Source of the DNA: Gigaspora margarita
Taxonomy: Eukaryota; Glomeromycota; Glomeromycetes; Diversisporales; Gigasporaceae
DNA: 64,000 nt
Assembly: GCA_009809945.1 (NCBI GenBank)
Contig: WTPW01000624.1
Coordinates: 157,274-221,273 of the forward strand
Direction of reading: 5' to 3'
Below are positions 55,172-64,000 of the stretch, piece by piece. Both the position numbers and the translations under genes were made by a program. Under the pieces are notes generated by a model. That model worked only from the letters and a program-made list of their open reading frames with translations, made no database searches and had not been told where the DNA came from. Each line of letters starts with the position of its first letter. Positions within the stretch are counted from its first letter, which is position 1.

Positions 55172-58007
55172 TTTTTTTTTTTATACAATGAGGTCTATCC
55201 TCTACTCTTTATTTATTCAAATAATAATTACATATATTTATATACAATTTTATGAGAATAAAGGAGAGGTAGGGGTAAGAGCTACTTTACTCTCAATCTA
55301 AGCTGTGCTAGAAAGGTCGTAGAACCTCTAGTCATATAAGTATTTTTTTTGTAAATTTCTATTAGTAATGTATTGTTGAATTCTAGTATTAATAGTTGAT
55401 GTAGCTAATTTGGGATAGGTAAATAGGACGGATTAACTATCTGAGGGGGGTTAGGAAGAATTGAATCATATGCATATTAACATGAGGGTAACCAGAGTTC
55501 ATAGTATATTAATTTTATAATTAGATGATGTAGTAAAGAGGCATATTCCATCTTGTCAGCTATTTTTTCAAACGGAGCGAGTGTTGCTATGGTGATGAAT
55601 CCTAGTGGGAGTTGTCGTATTATGTAGAGATATTTATATGATGAAATAAAATCGAATAGTCTTGTGGTATTTAGTGATAGTTCTGTGGCTAGTATGTTGA
55701 TAGTGTCTCAGAGGAGAGAGTCCAGAGAGGAGGAGTTGTACTAGCAAGTTAGTAAGTGTGCTCTAGTTTCTAGCTTGTTTCTGCAATCTGGGCAGAGATG
55801 ATATGGGTATTTTATTGGATTACAGTAGTATAATTTTAGATATGTAGGTAGTTCTTCTGCGAGTAGCTTAACTTTAAAGCTTTTTAGTTTAGAGTAGTTT
55901 GGGTTAGTATGTAAGGACAGAGGTTTTTCTTCAAAAGAAAGATAAGTTAGTGTTAAGTTTAATTGAAGGTCAGTAAAAGTGTTTGCCCAGTTTTGAACCC
56001 TGTTCTGATTCTTCTAGCGGAGATGGTTGGTAATTCTAGTAATTTCTTTAATAGTAGTTTTCAAGTGGTATAAATATGGCAAAGATAGAATGCATGAGAT
56101 GTATTTGTTGACCAGGAGGTTGTGAGGGATTTTGTCCATTTTAATGGTTTTATTTGGTTGTTGAGTATATTTTAGTTGTTTGTCCAATTGAAAGGAAGTT
56201 TGAATGTTTAGTGTAAGGGCTTTTATTACGTGAAGTATGTATGAGTATTCTGACTTATCCAGTATATCCAATTTATGTAATTTGATTAGTTGAATTTGTT
56301 CGATAAGTTTGATGAATATGTGGTTGTTAGTGATGACAGCTAGTTTGGTTCCTGGCAAGAGCGTAGTTACAATGAGTGCATACAGCATAATAGCTGTATT
56401 AATTGTATTGCACCATGTTAGGCTTGTATAGCCCCATATATACAGTATGGTTCTAAATAAGCAGGTAGCTTTTGGTCAATTTTGGTTGTATTGAGCTCGA
56501 GGAGTAGTCAGTAGGTGTACTGTTACTTTTTGGTTTGTTTTATTAGTTTTTTCCATTTTTTTTCAAGCTTCCCTCGAGAAGAATGAAAATATATTCAGAG
56601 GTCTCAGTAGGGGTTCCGATTGTATTATAAGATTTTTTTAGTTGTGGCCTTTAAATAGCTGTGTTGCATGGATCAGGTCTAGAATATTGGCATAGATAAT
56701 TTTTTTGGAGCTTACTTGTAATATAAATATGCCACTACAATTATAGCTAAAGAAGTAGCTCTTTGCTGTGATAGTGGGTTTTTCAGATGATATCTGGGGC
56801 AAGGTGTTAATACGTTATTAGTCTGTGTGTAGTGCCAGATGTATGCTGTGTTATTTTTGATGCGATTAATTTTTTTGATCTCAAAATTTAGCATGTACGC
56901 CCATGATTTCTTTTTTGGAGTCCATCTTGTTAAAGTATATGAGTTGGAATATATGTATGTTGATGTAGGATTAGTAGTATCTTGTATTAATTCTTGAGCA
57001 TCCGTGAACTAGCATGGGGTACGTCCAGGTAGAATTTTTTGGATATTATGGTGGAAACTATACCAATCCAAGAATTTTGAATTGGAAGAATCCAAGAATT
57101 GTTCTATACATGTAACATTATATATATATAATTTTTCTTTCATTAGGTGGGCTGCAGGATGTTGTTTTAAGATTTCATTTAGTGAGGTGCCTTTTATGGC
57201 GTTAGGTATTGGCCATTCAGTAAGAGTATGACAATGCAAGCTAATGTTTAATAAATAGAGTGTTAGTATAGTTTGTGCGGTATATATATTTAGTTTTTTT
57301 GAAGGGAATAGCGAAAGGGATTGAAGGATCAATAGATTAGATTTGGTGGAGTCCTGTAGTTCTTGCAGTCTAATTTTTAGGAATAAGTTGTCAAATTCAG
57401 GATGATTGATATTTCTGAAGAATGCGGTTGAGAGGTGATGAGCTTGTACTTGAGCTAGAGGCTTTAGGGCATAGATTTCAGGGTGGAATAGAAAGGAGTT
57501 AGGAATACTGGGAGAAAGTTTGGCTTTATTTTTAATTAGGTTAGTATAGATCTTTGTTAATGAACTGATCTGGCCAGGTTTTAGGTAAGTGCTATAAAGG
57601 CAGTAAGTTAAACAGGGAATTATAATGTTGTTGATGATGTATATAGTCTGTTTGCTAGTTATAATAGATCTTTGCATCTTATTGATGCATTGTTTTGTTT
57701 CAGCCATGACCAATTCTGGACAGGGAGAATATTAGAGGAGAGGCAAAACCCAGGTATTTAATGGGTTCTGATTGTTTTTTTGAAGTAATTAGGTATCTAT
57801 TAAATGTTAGGGTTTATCATCAGTGCAGGAGTTAGTGATTAGAGTAGATTTGTTGGGGTTGACCTTTATCTTATTTAGTTTATAGAAAGAATTTGCAGTA
57901 AACAATATTTCCTCGAGGTGTTCTTTGTTAGAGGCGATCCATAGCAAGTCGTCCATGTATGCCATTACAGTCTGGTATTTTTCTATATATGGTATTCCTA
58001 AATATAG
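55172..58007 (-). pseudogene. 5'-truncated LINE: reverse transcriptase, RNase H-like and CCHC-like regions
   Basis: On the minus strand, from 58007: GIPYIEKYQTVMAYMDD holds the YxDD catalytic motif of reverse transcriptase (57955 region), followed by LLWIASNKEHLEEIL and NPNKSTLITNS. After a frameshift a long open stretch (57713-57009: TIYIINNIIIPCLTYCL, HPEIYALKPLAQVQAHHLS) is the thumb/connection region. 56388-56014 (LYALIVTTLLPGTKLAVITN) looks like an RNase H fold in which the acidic centre is worn. Near 55780, LCPDCRNKLETRAHLLTC is a C-terminal zinc knuckle. A poly-T at 55172-55182 marks the 3' poly(A). The finger/palm upstream part and any endonuclease are missing. Several frameshifts and stops make it inactive. 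It is of the LINE type known from AM fungi, and its intact relatives are candidates for mobilising the retroposon. Confidence 0.8.
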
Positions 58008-58019
58008 TAATAATTTACA

Positions 58020-58348
58020 TTATAGAATTATAAATCAATGTTCTAGAAATTAATTACATATTAAATTTGATTGGCTAATTTATATGTTATTAAAATTTAT
58101 TACAGTATTACACGTGCTTACTTTTTATTAGCACAAACGCATATTATATATTTAAATCTATATACTGATGTATGCTACGCCTTCTGTGCAGATTCAAGCA
58201 GTATGAATTTTTGATCAATCAAAATCTATTATGTGGCTATAAAATAAAAAAAAAACTGTGCACATTTGCTTTAAACTATATGCTATAAAAAAAAAGTATG
58301 TTAAAATTAAAAAAAAACAATTGCACTAATTTGTCATATTTGTGGTTA
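58020..58348. other. AT-rich spacer, nothing recognised
   Basis: No gene or repeat edge seen beyond poly-A tracts near 58245-58320. Confidence 0.4.
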
Positions 58349-58869
58349 CAGTATTTTTGCAAAATAATGCCCACCTGTGCATTATTTTGGGTATATGCAC
58401 ACTAATTAGAGTACATGCATGGGCATTATTCCGAGACAAGGATTGATTTTTTAATCAACCTGTTTTTTCAAATAACGACCATGTACATTGTTTATAAATA
58501 GGCGTAAAGAAAACTAGTACTTATATTACTGTTAGGGTTCCTCAAATTCAAATCAAATCAAATATTGACACTGATTTGAATTTGATTTGATTCAAATATT
58601 TGGATTTGAATTTGATTTGAATTTGAATTTTTAATAGTAATTTTCAAATATTTGTCAAATCAAATCAAATTTGGCCAGATTTGAATTTGATCAAATCAAA
58701 TATAGTCAAATTTGAATTTGGATTTGATCAAATATTTGATTCAAATATTTGAAGATCAAATCAAATTGCAGAACCCTAATTACTGTATATATGGAGCGCA
58801 TCACATACTATTTTAGGGGTGCGCAATTTTCCAAATAACGCCCATGCCCATTATTTCGTGAAAATACAG
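58349..58869. mobile_element. TA-flanked element with AATAATGCCCA ends, holding a hAT-like MITE
   Basis: CAGTATTTTTGCAAAATAAT at the left; from the right CTGTATTTTCACGAAATAAT. Both continue GxCCA. TA at 58347-58348 and 58870-58871. A fragment is at 21125-21190. The hAT-like MITE 58533-58778 is inside. Confidence 0.65.
58533..58778. mobile_element. 246-bp hAT-like MITE with perfect 8-bp duplication
   Basis: Ends TAGGGTTCCTCAAATTCAAA and, from the right, TAGGGTTCTGCAATTTGATT. ATTACTGT is duplicated exactly at 58525-58532 and 58779-58786. Interior of TTTGATTTGA words, as in its sister at 54330-54614. Confidence 0.9.
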
Positions 58870-59260
58870 TAGCAATTTTTAAATGCATACCAGGTTGGTA
58901 GCATATTAATCAATTACAATGATCACATTTATTCAGTATATCATTTAAGATATAAAAGAAATACACTACTATAAATTTTAAATTTTTCGTAATGTACAGA
59001 GTTTATTATAACAGTAATTTTGAATATATAGTTAACAAAGCTTAAAAATTTAGCTTTAATTTGGAACACTTCTATTTATTTAAGATTTATTACCAAACTT
59101 TCAATGTGTATTCATTAAGAACTTATTATTCTGGTTATAAAAATTATAATTCATAAATTTATAAAAGAGTTTGAATATTTCTTTGATTAATGCGCCACCA
59201 ATCTAACACACATTCAAAGAATTGCTTGAAGTAAATATTCATATAAAATTATGTTTTAGA

Positions 59261-59443
59261 CAGAGTTGGCAATGGAGCCAATAGAGCTCAATGGTTGTGC
59301 GAATGGAGCTCAAAAAACTAGTATCCATTAGCTCCATTCAAAGCTCTATTGGTTCCATTCACAGCTTTATTGGGCTCTACTGGCTCCATTCAGAGCGCTA
59401 TTGGCTATATTCACAGCTCTATTGAGCTCCATTGGCAACCTTG
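59261..59443. mobile_element. 183-bp hAT-like MITE with AATGGAGCC repeats
   Basis: CAGAGTTGGCAATGGAGCCA at the left; from the right CAAGGTTGCCAATGGAGCTC. The interior repeats GCTCCATTCAGAGCTCTATTGG-like words about every 24 bp. Flanks GTTTTAGA and ACTTTAGG are a worn 8-bp site (5 of 8). Confidence 0.7.
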
Positions 59444-60000
59444 ACTTTAGGACTTGAAGTTACACTTAATAAGAATTAGCCCACTAATGCTAAATATATT
59501 TTTTTTATAATTAAAAATTAAAAACTGGGCAAGCATGCTATCTTTGACTTTATATGATCTAAAGCTAAAAATTGCAACTTTAGGCTTTGAAATTAGCCCT
59601 TTAAAATTGGCATTAGATATTCCTTGCATATATTAGTTAGCAATTTTAATTGAGAAGTCACAACTTTATACAGGTTAACTTCGGGTATGACTATATTATA
59701 TTGATATGAGTTGAGAAAATAAAAGTATTGGGCTTTCAATTTATCAAATTTAGCCCTTAATGATATGTTATATATTGTTATCCTATATCCACTTCTTTAA
59801 AGATAGTAGGTAACTAGAGCGACCTTAGACAGTTATCACTTTGTGTAACCTCACTTGTTACTGTGATTTAACTAAGTCGAAAGGCATTTTTCAAGAAAAC
59901 TTAACAAAGAAGATTTATGGTAATTTGCAATTATGAAAGAGGCAACAATTAAAAGTATATGAAGATACTAGTCACTGTTTAATTTGTGTAGTAAATAAAT
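59444..60000. other. Spacer, nothing coding
   Basis: AT-rich; 59926-59990 shares GCAATTATGAAAGAGGC with 38196-38230. The reading frame 59447-59629 is not gene-like. Confidence 0.4.
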
Positions 60001-60084
60001 GTTTTATTTATTGAAAGAGTATGAAGACTCGATGTTGAACTTGAGGTCCACATCAGCTACTTTTATACATTTTTGTTTTTCACA

Positions 60085-60255
60085 AATGTAACAGGCTATA
60101 TCTATTACATGTGCAATAAATGCTATATCTACTACTAATAAAATATATAGTATAAATAGTATAAATGTAATATATGAAATAAATAACATATGTGTTATAA
60201 ATAAAATATAGAGTATATATGCTATAAATATGACATGTTTTATAAATGCCATATA
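60085..60255. repeat. Degenerate AT tandem repeat
   Basis: Drifted units of ATAAATNNTATATNTG over about 170 bp. They create a hydrophobic minus-strand frame (60004-60288) that is not a gene. Confidence 0.55.
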
Positions 60256-60317
60256 TGCACTTTGGCGCGCAGTAGATCTCCTAGCCAATCAAATTGTAGA
60301 TCCTATACTTGATTGTT

Positions 60318-60435
60318 CATTGGTTCCGATCTTGGCAACCAGTGGCCATACAGAGATGAACTATAGCTCATTCGAACCGTCTCGTCGAGCTGAGTCGAAT
60401 GGTGGTTGTTTCAACGAATTCTGATGATTGGATCA
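60318..60435. repeat. GGTACC-type palindrome, distant copy
   Basis: GCTCATTCGAACCGTCTCGT, CGAGCTGAGTCGAATGGTGG and GATGATTGGATCAAGAGTTA keep the layout of 48209-48309 but have lost the GGTACC core. Confidence 0.45.
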
Positions 60436-60645
60436 AGAGTTACGCCCGTTTTTGTGTATTTTCATAGGTTAACAATATATAGTTTTTATAAGCGAAATCT
60501 AATAAATAATGAATAGTAAATTCGAAAGCCTAAAGTTTCTTTTTTTTTGGTCACTCCAATATTTAAACAATGGCTGGTTAGTAAATTATAATTTAAATTA
60601 TGAAATTTTTTTTATAATGATTAATTATTTAGATTATATTTTTAA

Positions 60646-62615
60646 GAATTAAATAAAAATGAAAAAGTCCCATCTTGTATATTTGCTTCGCTTGTTGAAC
60701 CTTATCATCACACAAAACAATTAGTTGAGTATGTAACTAAAAAAAGACAATGAATTCAAAATGCATTTACTGACCTTATTAAAAGTCGAATTCAATTATT
60801 TAGTTCTTTTTTTCCTGAATTAAATAATCTTCAAAATGAATTAGAAAAGTTTATAATCTGTGAAACTCACTATAATCAAATTGTAGCGAAGGATAATTAT
60901 TTAAATTACTTAAATGGTAGATTATCAGAATATCCTCGAAAAAGAAGTCATAGTTACAAAAATTTATCAAATAATAACTCTATTTTAAATGAAATTCAAA
61001 TAGAGTTACCAACAAAAGTTGATATTGGAATTCAAGTAACAATAGATAGCAATCATGACCTTTCAATTCAAGTAGATGCATTAAAGAATTCTTTAGATAA
61101 TCTTATAACTGATCACGCAGAGCAATTATAAGCTATTCAAATTAAAAATGATAAAATTCATGAGCTAAAATATGAATGTGAATCTTTTAAAAAACAAATT
61201 GCTGATCTTAATATTAAGTTAAAAGGTTTAAATTCATGCCAAAGACGAGTTGAAATATTATTAAATGAGAAAAATAATTTAGAAAATGAAATTATATATT
61301 TAAAACAATGGAATGAGTAATATAATACTCAACCAAAACACATAGCAGAAATTGCTAAAATTGCTGTATTAGAACGGAACCTTCTATATGATGATATTAT
61401 TTCTTTAATTAGTAATCATGATCAGTTTTCCTTAACAAATTTATTAGCATATAATCTATCCAATTGGCTTAAATATCACAATCCTGTAGTAGTAAAATTT
61501 ATTGAAGTACTTACAGATAATAATAATGAACAAATATATCAAAATAAAATTTTTAAATAAACAGTTGCTATAGATGCAATTTACAAGTCATGATATAGTA
61601 AATATGTTTCTAAAATAAACCTTGCTGCATTAGCAATTAAATATTCAGTTGCTCGATCAAAACTTATAATTGATATAGATAATCATATTGCTAGTGGGGG
61701 AGGTTATACAAAGTTTATAAATTGGATTGAAAGTTTAGCGGTTGAATCTAAACCTTTGCCTGATGGATTTTTAATTTTGGCCTTTGATAATGGACAAAAA
61801 GGCCAAAAAAATTATTTAGACCATGGGTACAATACAGTTACATATCATACTGTAACTAGTTTTATAGCTTTTAATTTTGATCCAAATGATAATAGCTAAT
61901 TAGAAATTAATCCATAGAATGATTCACTTAACGAAAATGACATTATACAATTATTTTATTTAAATAATAATAAGAAAAAAGAACTTGAAAGTGAACTTTA
62001 TAATTTTATTAATGAAATAATAAATAATTTAAACCTTGAAAAATATCAAGAGACGAATGAAATTGACCAATTTGTTGAAAAGTAAAATAATCTAATGAAT
62101 AAAGTAAAAAATGTTTAAAATGTCATAAGACATAAATTGATAATAAAAAGCAAAATTACCCTAACTGCAATGCTAAATTGCCAACACTTACTTCAATAAA
62201 TCAAATGTCATCGCTTCAACAATCATTATCATCTAAAAACAGTAATAAAATGGTAGCATTTAAACCTTATGAGCCATGAAATTCTAATAATAAATTACAA
62301 GAATCAAAAGTTAGCAAAATACTAGCAAAATTAACAAATCAAAAAGCAAAAATTCTTGAATTATATGTTCCTGATCCAATCCCTGTTAATTCTAATTTCT
62401 TAGCAAATGTTCGAAAAGTTTTAGAACATATTGAAATAATTGCTAGAATAAAGTCTGAAAAGCGTAAATAGATACCTGTTGTATATGATAGTGTACCATA
62501 TAATCAAGCTTTAAAGTTAAAAAAAGACTTTCCATGGTTAATTTTACTTTCGGGTGCCCTATATAAAGAAATGAATATGCTTAAAGCATTTGGCAAACTA
62601 AATTGGTATAAATAG
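60646..62615 (+). pseudogene. Decayed multi-stop gene: coiled coil plus zinc-ribbon-like protein
   Basis: One frame (from 60646) reads as protein for 1.4 kb despite stops at 60751 (TGA), 61129, 61318, 61558 (TAA), 61591 (TGA), 61897 (TAA), 61915 (TAG) and 62083 (TAA). All are one C-to-T step from Gln or Arg. After one frameshift near 62110 it continues to about 62613, with further stops at 62133, 62277 and 62469. The N-terminal part has SLVEPYHHTKQLVEYVTKK; residues of about 140-220 (HAEQL, IKNDKIHELKYECESFKKQI, NEKNNLENEIIYLKQ) are heptad-rich coiled coil; then ASGGGYTKFINWIESLA, PLPDGFLILAFDNGQKGQKN and YNTVTYHTVTSFIAFN; then a worn zinc ribbon (KCLKCHK; NYPNCNAKLPTL, in which the expected third Cys is Tyr). 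I do not recognise a named family. An unnamed transposon-borne or expanded gene of AM fungi is my inference. Confidence 0.6.
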
Positions 62616-62696
62616 TTTTAAATAATATTAATATAATAAATTCTACTTATATTTAATTTTTTTGATTAAAGAGAAATAGATATAAAAATATTCACT

Positions 62697-63352
62697 TGGT
62701 GCCAAGATTATTGAACAGATAACCAACTAGAGTTTTTTCGAAAATGTATTGATCACTACAAGTCATAGGACTCAATATATAATATATATCATTACTCTAT
62801 GGCATCAGAGTTAATTTGGCCATATATATTAAGTCATAACAATCCAACTCCTAGTAGATATTTTGAATGGGCCAAAAGTCAAACTGATAATATCTATAAA
62901 TTAAAATTTGAACAGGTTAAAACTTTATTTATTTTGACTTATTGTATAAAGAAATTAAAATATAATGAAAAAAAATGCAACTGTAACAGATTTTTACTTA
63001 TCTTCAAGCTGTTGTTGACTTTCGTACTGGAGTTAGAACAAATCGATCTTTATTGCGAAATGCTACTAGATGCCAATTTGCACTAATATGGTCAGCTAGG
63101 TGACATCCTATTTATAAGTTATTAGAAATATTGTATGAAGAAAATTTACTATTATTAAAGCCTCATATTTATGAAGCTGTTGAAAATTCTTCGGTAGCAG
63201 CTTACTCTGGACTTAATAATTAATATCAAGGTCTTGATGCCGTGGTAGAAGAAATTAATAAGGCATTAAAGTCTCTAATTCCTCCAGTACCAACATAATG
63301 CTACTGGGAAATTGCTGCAAGAAATTATACAAATTTTACTGAAATAATTTAA
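62697..63352 (+). pseudogene. Downstream exons of the decayed gene, with preserved intron
   Basis: Exon 1 (62697-62915): TDNQLEFFRKCIDHYKS, SELIWPYILSHNNPTPSRYF, EWAKSQTDNIYKLKFEQ, with stops at 62712 and 62766. After an intron, exon 2 (62990-63352): IFTYLQAVVDFRTGVRTNRS, LLRNATRCQFALIWSAR, AYSGLNN, YQGLDAVVEEINKALKSLIP, EIAARNYTNF, with stops at 63101 (TGA), 63221 and 63296 (TAA). It is probably the same gene as 60646-62615 or its neighbour in one mobile unit. The reading frame 62799-63086 runs through the intron and is correct only up to 62915. Confidence 0.6.
62916..62989 (+). other. 74-nt phase-0 intron
   Basis: Begins GTTAAAAC and ends CTGTAACAG. Removal joins KFEQ to IFTYLQAVVDF in frame and restores a continuous protein. 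The intact splice sites argue against a retrocopy. Confidence 0.75.
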
Positions 63353-63387
63353 TAAATATTTATATTACTTCAACCCATTTAATTTTA

Positions 63388-63504
63388 ATCTGACTTTTCT
63401 AATTTAATTGGATTATTTAGTTTAAGAATTTAATCTATTAATTATATATTCTTAAGCTAAATAATCTATTTAAATATTTAATAAGTAGTCAAGAAAAATC
63501 AGAT
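63388..63504. repeat. Hairpin inserted between coding relics
   Basis: ATCTGACTTTTCT mirrors AGAAAAATCAGAT, and GATTATTTAGTTTAAGAAT mirrors ATTCTTAAGCTAAATAATC: a MITE-like palindrome of about 117 bp. Confidence 0.65.
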
Positions 63505-63564
63505 TTTGAATTAAGCAGATTCTAATTAGCATTAAATTAATTTTAAAAAATTTAGTTACATACC

Positions 63565-64000
63565 AACCTGTTTAATATTATTGGATATGAAGACAATAAA
63601 AATTCAGGACCATGAACTTGACCTGATTTTCATGTAGAGCAACAACACTTTCATATATATTTGAGAAAGAAACAGTTTCTAAACCCTAAAAAAATTAATA
63701 AGACAATGACTAATTTAGATGGTAATATTAACTTGAGTAATGAAATGAAATCATTTAGCATGCTTGCACAAGAAAAAAGACAAATATTTATTAGAAAGAC
63801 CTTACTGCAACAAACAGATACTAATATTTTGTGCTCAGTTCTAGTAACAGAGCAAAAAGCTAATGCATTGAAAATTGAAAATACAATGAAAAAAGAAGAA
63901 CTCATTGCAATTATCAATTCAGTGCTTGTCTTATTTCCTGAGTCACAACATGCAAAATATGCTAATCTAAAAAATAAACCAAAAGGTATACTACTAACAG
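63565..64000 (+). pseudogene. Further part of the decayed gene, runs off the window
   Basis: IIGYEDNKNSGP, then TGA (63613) and TGA (63619), each one step from CGA, then PDFHVEQQHFHIYLRKKQFL, NPKKINKTMTNLDGNINLSN, EMKSFSMLAQEKRQIFIRKT and LLQQTDTNILCSVLVTEQ with no stop from 63622 to the end. It is rich in Lys, Gln and Asn, with no domain recognised. The long final stretch is the best preserved part. It may begin another open frame at the Met at 63706. The minus-strand frame 63651-63917 is its shadow. Confidence 0.5.

Noticed and set aside
60004..60288. 94-codon minus-strand frame resembling a membrane protein
   Set aside because: The hydrophobic pattern comes from a degenerate AT tandem repeat with no protein-like codon use.
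63651..63917. 88-codon minus-strand frame
   Set aside because: Shadow of the well-preserved plus-strand coding at 63622-64000.

Overview
The window looks like transposon-rich intergenic DNA from a very AT-rich fungal genome, most likely an arbuscular mycorrhizal fungus (Glomeromycotina, Rhizophagus- or Gigaspora-like). The basis is a broken BTB-BACK-TLDc gene, a secreted ML-domain lipid-binding protein, relics of NLRC3-like leucine-rich repeats, 74-85 nt AT-rich introns, and a dense load of hAT-, Harbinger-, Tc1/mariner-, LINE- and SINE-type repeats. The assignment is inferred from protein resemblance, not from a search.

Only two genes look intact, and both encode small secreted proteins: an ML-domain protein (6724-7140, minus) and an unrecognised 129-residue protein (18317-18706, plus). 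Other coding DNA is damaged. There is a coding relic at the left edge (1-450), an LRR relic (20045-20580, minus), the BTB-BACK-TLDc gene with three frame breaks (22584-24076, minus), a PIF/Harbinger transposase with two of three catalytic acids lost (28790-30104, plus), a 5'-truncated LINE (55172-58007, minus), and an unnamed long coding block with an N-terminal coiled coil and a zinc-ribbon-like motif (60646 to the window end, plus). Most stops in the long block and the transposase can be read as C-to-T changes of Gln or Arg codons, and several key residues are lost by G-to-A changes. This suggests RIP-like or methylation-driven decay.

Layout: 1-5.3 kb holds the left relic, a multi-hairpin TA-flanked element, a TAA-flanked MITE and a complete 986-bp tRNA-headed retroposon. 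5.9-19.5 kb holds the two secreted-protein genes among MITEs. 20-24 kb is the host-gene graveyard (LRR and BTB). 25-36.8 kb is hAT-like and Harbinger territory. 37-47 kb is almost all palindromic and satellite DNA, including an array of about 197-bp units and inverted repeats over 1 kb long. 47-55.1 kb contains two more copies of the retroposon, one split by a 1,990-bp element and one by a 285-bp hAT-like element. 55-58 kb is the LINE, a possible source of the machinery that moved the retroposon. 58-64 kb holds nested MITEs and the large decayed gene.

The most useful signals are target-site duplications that can be read directly: 8 bp at several hAT-like elements, TTA or TAA at Harbinger-like MITEs, TA at Tc1/mariner-like elements, 11 bp at an 86-bp hairpin, and 10-14 bp at four retroposon copies. 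Together they give a relative order of insertion. The retroposon also carries a short reading frame recognisable in three copies.
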